From assembly GCA_002366675.1 (NCBI GenBank), contig DFBO01000051.1:1-8011 (forward strand): a stretch of 8,011 nucleotides of DNA. Direction: 5' to 3'. Origin of the DNA: Flavobacteriaceae bacterium UBA3078. GTDB lineage: Bacteria > Bacteroidota > Bacteroidia > Flavobacteriales > Flavobacteriaceae. The notes under the pieces are model-generated. The model saw only the letters and a list, made by a program, of their open reading frames with translations, was not told the origin of the DNA and did not search any database. A program made the position numbers and the translations under genes. Positions 6,849 through 8,011 of the stretch are shown piece by piece (position 1 is the first letter of the stretch; the number at the start of each line of letters is the position of its first letter).

Positions 6849-7121
6849 TTAAAACAAAAAAAATTAGACAAGTATAATTATAAGGAATATAAGATTGATA
6901 GTATTTTAGTCATAATTAAGACTAAGGAGAACAAAAGTACCGTTAAGGAGCGTAAAAGCATCAATAAGGAACAGAAGAGTAACTGTAAGGAATACAAGAG
7001 CAACGTTAAGGAAAACACAAACACCTTTAAGGAATTGAAAAGGAGCTTTAAGGAGTGTAACAACAACAATAAGACACTGGCGAGTATCTATAAGGAATAC
7101 GCAAACAATAATAAGTATTAA
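6849..7121 (+). other. Stop-free extension of the R-M reading frame through the 21-bp array
   Basis: After the TAA at 6846-6848 the same frame stays open for 90 codons to TAA at 7119-7121. The array reads as heptads of the form K-E-x-K-S-x-x (for example KEYKSNV and KENTNTF). Several differences between units are synonymous here: GAA/GAG, AAA/AAG and AGT/AGC. There is no ATG in this frame before the array, so it is not annotated as a gene. It could be a readthrough tail, a decayed gene, or simply a consequence of a repeat length divisible by three, because reverse frames across the array are open too. Confidence 0.25.
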
Positions 7122-7132
7122 CAAAAATTGCA
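6881..7132 (+). repeat. Tandem array of twelve 21-bp units headed by TAAGGA
   Basis: Nine exact TAAGGA hexamers begin at 6881, 6923, 6944, 6965, 6986, 7007, 7028, 7049 and 7091, all in the same 21-bp register. Degenerate units fill the register at 6902, 7070 (TAAGAC) and 7112 (TAAGTA). The best-conserved units (6923-7006) fit TAAGGARNANAARAGYAAC. Units differ by many substitutions but no insertion or deletion, so spacing is kept better than sequence. Twenty-one base pairs is both seven codons and two DNA helical turns. TAAGGAG, present at 6923, 6944 and 7049, matches the 16S anti-Shine-Dalgarno complement. The array fills the gap between the restriction enzyme and the next gene and contains no other feature I can support. 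Confidence 0.9.
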
Positions 7133-7137
7133 AAAAA

Positions 7138-7797
7138 ATGGCAACAAAAAGAACATTAACCGAGGCGGAAGCCTTGGAACAGTACCGAGTATCATTTGAA
7201 AATGTTGGAAGTCAAACAGAAATAGCCACAATTATGGCAGAGTTTGGATTCGATGAAACATTATTAACAGAAGGTAAAACCTTATTAACAAAAACACGAG
7301 AAGCCTTCGACTTCAACAAAAAAGAAGATGATGAAACCTCAGAATCTTACAACAACTTTACAACAACTAGAGAAAATTTAGCAAAAACGTACACACTTCA
7401 CCGTAAAAAAGGAAAAGTAATTTTTAGGAATGAACCTATTACTCTGAATAAATTGTCCTTATCTGGAAGTTTACCAAAAGCTTATATTAAATGGTTAGAA
7501 GTTGTTAAGAAATTTTATACCATTGCATCGACAGACACAGATATTCAAGCAAAATTATTAAGATTAAAGATTACAACAGAGGAATTAAACGGAACAATTC
7601 AGCTGATAACAGATTTAGAATCAGCGAGAGCCGAGTATTTACGAGAAAAAGGAGAAAGTCAAGATTCAACAAAAGCAAAAGACAAAGCATTTGGAGAAAT
7701 TGACGACTGGATGAGCGAATTTTATGCAGTTGCAAAGATTGCATTAGAAGACAAACCACAACTTTTAGAATCATTAGGCAAGTTTGTAAGAAGTTAG
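7138..7797 (+). CDS. Unrecognised helical protein of 219 residues, downstream of the 21-bp array
   Basis: I have the impression of similar proteins in other Bacteroidota but can assign no named family or function. The product has no signal peptide or membrane segment, so it is probably cytoplasmic. It is mostly predicted helix and highly charged, with many Glu/Lys/Asp. Recognisable stretches include LTEAEALEQYRVSFEN (7-22), DFNKKEDDETSESY (58-71), YTLHRKKGKVIFR (85-97), LPKAYIKWLEVVKKFY (112-127) and a hydrophobic, conserved-looking end DDWMSEFYAVAKIALEDKPQLLESLGK (about 189-215). No enzyme motif is seen. The HRKKGK patch could contact nucleic acid. The ATG at 7138 follows an A-rich leader just 5 nt beyond the last array unit. 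No separate promoter is visible, so it may be read from the restriction-modification transcript through the array. Hairpin element B follows 12 nt after the stop. Possible roles include an array-binding protein or an accessory of the restriction system; both are guesses. Confidence 0.8.
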   Translation: MATKRTLTEAEALEQYRVSFENVGSQTEIATIMAEFGFDETLLTEGKTLLTKTREAFDFNKKEDDETSESYNNFTTTRENLAKTYTLHRKKGKVIFRNEPITLNKLSLSGSLPKAYIKWLEVVKKFYTIASTDTDIQAKLLRLKITTEELNGTIQLITDLESARAEYLREKGESQDSTKAKDKAFGEIDDWMSEFYAVAKIALEDKPQLLESLGKFVRS

Positions 7798-7809
7798 TCT
7801 TTCAAAATA

Positions 7810-7870
7810 GTAAGCACATTGGCAAACTCGCACGAGCCACGCTCCGCCAACAGTTTGCCAAAGAGCTTAC
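7810..7870 (+). repeat. Hairpin element B (right member of the pair)
   Basis: The lower stem is GTAAGC (7810-7815) with GCTTAC (7865-7870), and the internal loop is ACA (7816-7818) opposite AGA (7862-7864). The upper stem is TTGGCAAACT (7819-7828) with AGTTTGCCAA (7852-7861), perfect over 10 bp. The 23-nt loop (7829-7851) is GC-rich in an AT-rich setting and contains a small GAGC-CAC-GCTC hairpin. It lies 12 nt after the stop of the 219-residue gene, in its 3' untranslated region. No U-run follows, so it is not a classical intrinsic terminator, although it could stabilise the mRNA end. Its plan and orientation match element A. Confidence 0.7.
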
Positions 7871-7920
7871 ACATTCAACAAGTCAGACAAATTACAACAC
7901 CAAAGACGAAAAAAAAGCCA

Positions 7921-8011
7921 GTGTACAACACCGCATATAGCAAATTGCTTAATTATGGTAAATAGGAAAATTTTAGTACATTTAAACAAATAAACAAACA
8001 GTGGAAAAGTA
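7921..8011 (+). other. Left part of an attC-like site closing unit 3 (truncated by window end)
   Basis: GTGTACAAC (7921-7929) is the exact reverse complement of the unit 3 opening core GTTGTACAC (2572-2580). The following CACCGCATATA matches the left arm of the site at 2444-2580. A small hairpin, GCAA-T-TTGC or similar, lies at about 7940-7950. The right arm and the GTT are beyond the window; from the two complete sites they are expected at about 8048-8050. Confidence 0.45.

Larger units (their letters stand above)
2573..8011 (+). mobile_element. Cassette-like unit 3 (R-M system, 21-bp array, unknown gene; runs off the window)
   Basis: The unit opens with GTTGTACAC (2572-2580) and its reverse complement GTGTACAAC closes the coding part at 7921-7929. 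After the closing core the bases AACACCGCATATA match the left arm of the other junctions. With a site length of about 122-124 nt the final GTT should fall roughly at 8048-8050, just outside the window. The unit is over 5.4 kb, much larger than units 1 and 2, and contains three co-oriented genes, a predicted promoter, a tandem array and two related hairpins. It is thus either an unusually large cassette or a defence island inserted into a smaller one. Confidence 0.4.

Noticed and set aside
6881..7132. CRISPR array
   Set aside because: The units are 21 bp, abut each other without spacers, and vary along their length. No cas gene is present.
6881..7132. Plasmid replication iterons
   Set aside because: Iterons of 17-22 bp are usually conserved over most of the unit, whereas here only about six positions are well kept. 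No Rep or partition gene is recognisable.
6878..7133. Two reverse-strand open frames of Leu/Phe-rich heptads across the array
   Set aside because: A repeat length divisible by three keeps several frames open at once. The products are low-complexity reverse readings of TAAGGA units (Ser-Leu from TCC TTA) with no start context and would run against all neighbouring genes.
7810..7870. Rho-independent terminator
   Set aside because: The stem is strong but the 3' arm is followed by ACACATTC instead of a U-run, and the 23-nt loop and internal loop are unlike intrinsic terminators.

Overview
The window looks like accessory DNA from a member of the Bacteroidota, most likely a flavobacterium. It is strongly AT-rich. 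Its start codons follow A/T-rich leaders without a Shine-Dalgarno motif. The one promoter I can place fits the Bacteroidota form (TTG, 20 bases, TAnnTTTG). The putative secreted protein has a signal peptide ending in GFSQ, typical of that phylum. No rRNA, tRNA, integrase or transposase gene is visible.

The unifying structure is a tandem row of three cassette-like units. Each opens with GTT plus a few bases and closes with the exact reverse complement of its own opening: GTTAGGCAC (20-28) with GTGCCTAAC (1431-1439); GTTGCCAAAC (1556-1565) with GTTTGGCAAC (2444-2453); GTTGTACAC (2572-2580) with GTGTACAAC (7921-7929). Between neighbouring units lie structured sites of about 122-124 nt running from AAC to GTT. 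This is the logic of integron gene cassettes and attC sites, and because no integrase is visible the row would be CALIN-like (attC sites without an integrase). This is an inference from sequence layout; it was not tested with a covariance model.

Unit 1 carries a Fic-domain AMP-transferase-type protein (58-1428). Unit 2 carries a small exported protein with YD-like repeats (1568-2434). In both, the gene fills almost the whole unit. Unit 3 is much larger (>5.4 kb) and has its own predicted promoter. It encodes an XRE-type regulator (2813-3136) and, 4 bp later, a 1235-residue single-chain restriction-modification enzyme (3141-6848). That enzyme has nuclease, N6-adenine methyltransferase and two target-recognition domains, the layout of AloI/TstI-type IIB/IIG enzymes. 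Next come a 252-bp array of 21-bp units headed by TAAGGA (6881-7132) and an unrecognised helical 219-residue protein (7138-7797).

Two sequence-divergent hairpins with the same plan (an AAGC-type lower stem, an ACA/AGA internal loop, a TTGG upper stem and a C-rich 22-23 nt loop) bracket the contents of unit 3, at 2615-2674 and 7810-7870. Their stems differ by paired substitutions. The items most worth a second look are the cassette row, the phase-locked 21-bp array with its unknown neighbour gene, the twin hairpins, and an A10 tract placed exactly between the methyltransferase and specificity parts of the restriction enzyme, where a one-base slip either way stops translation at once.
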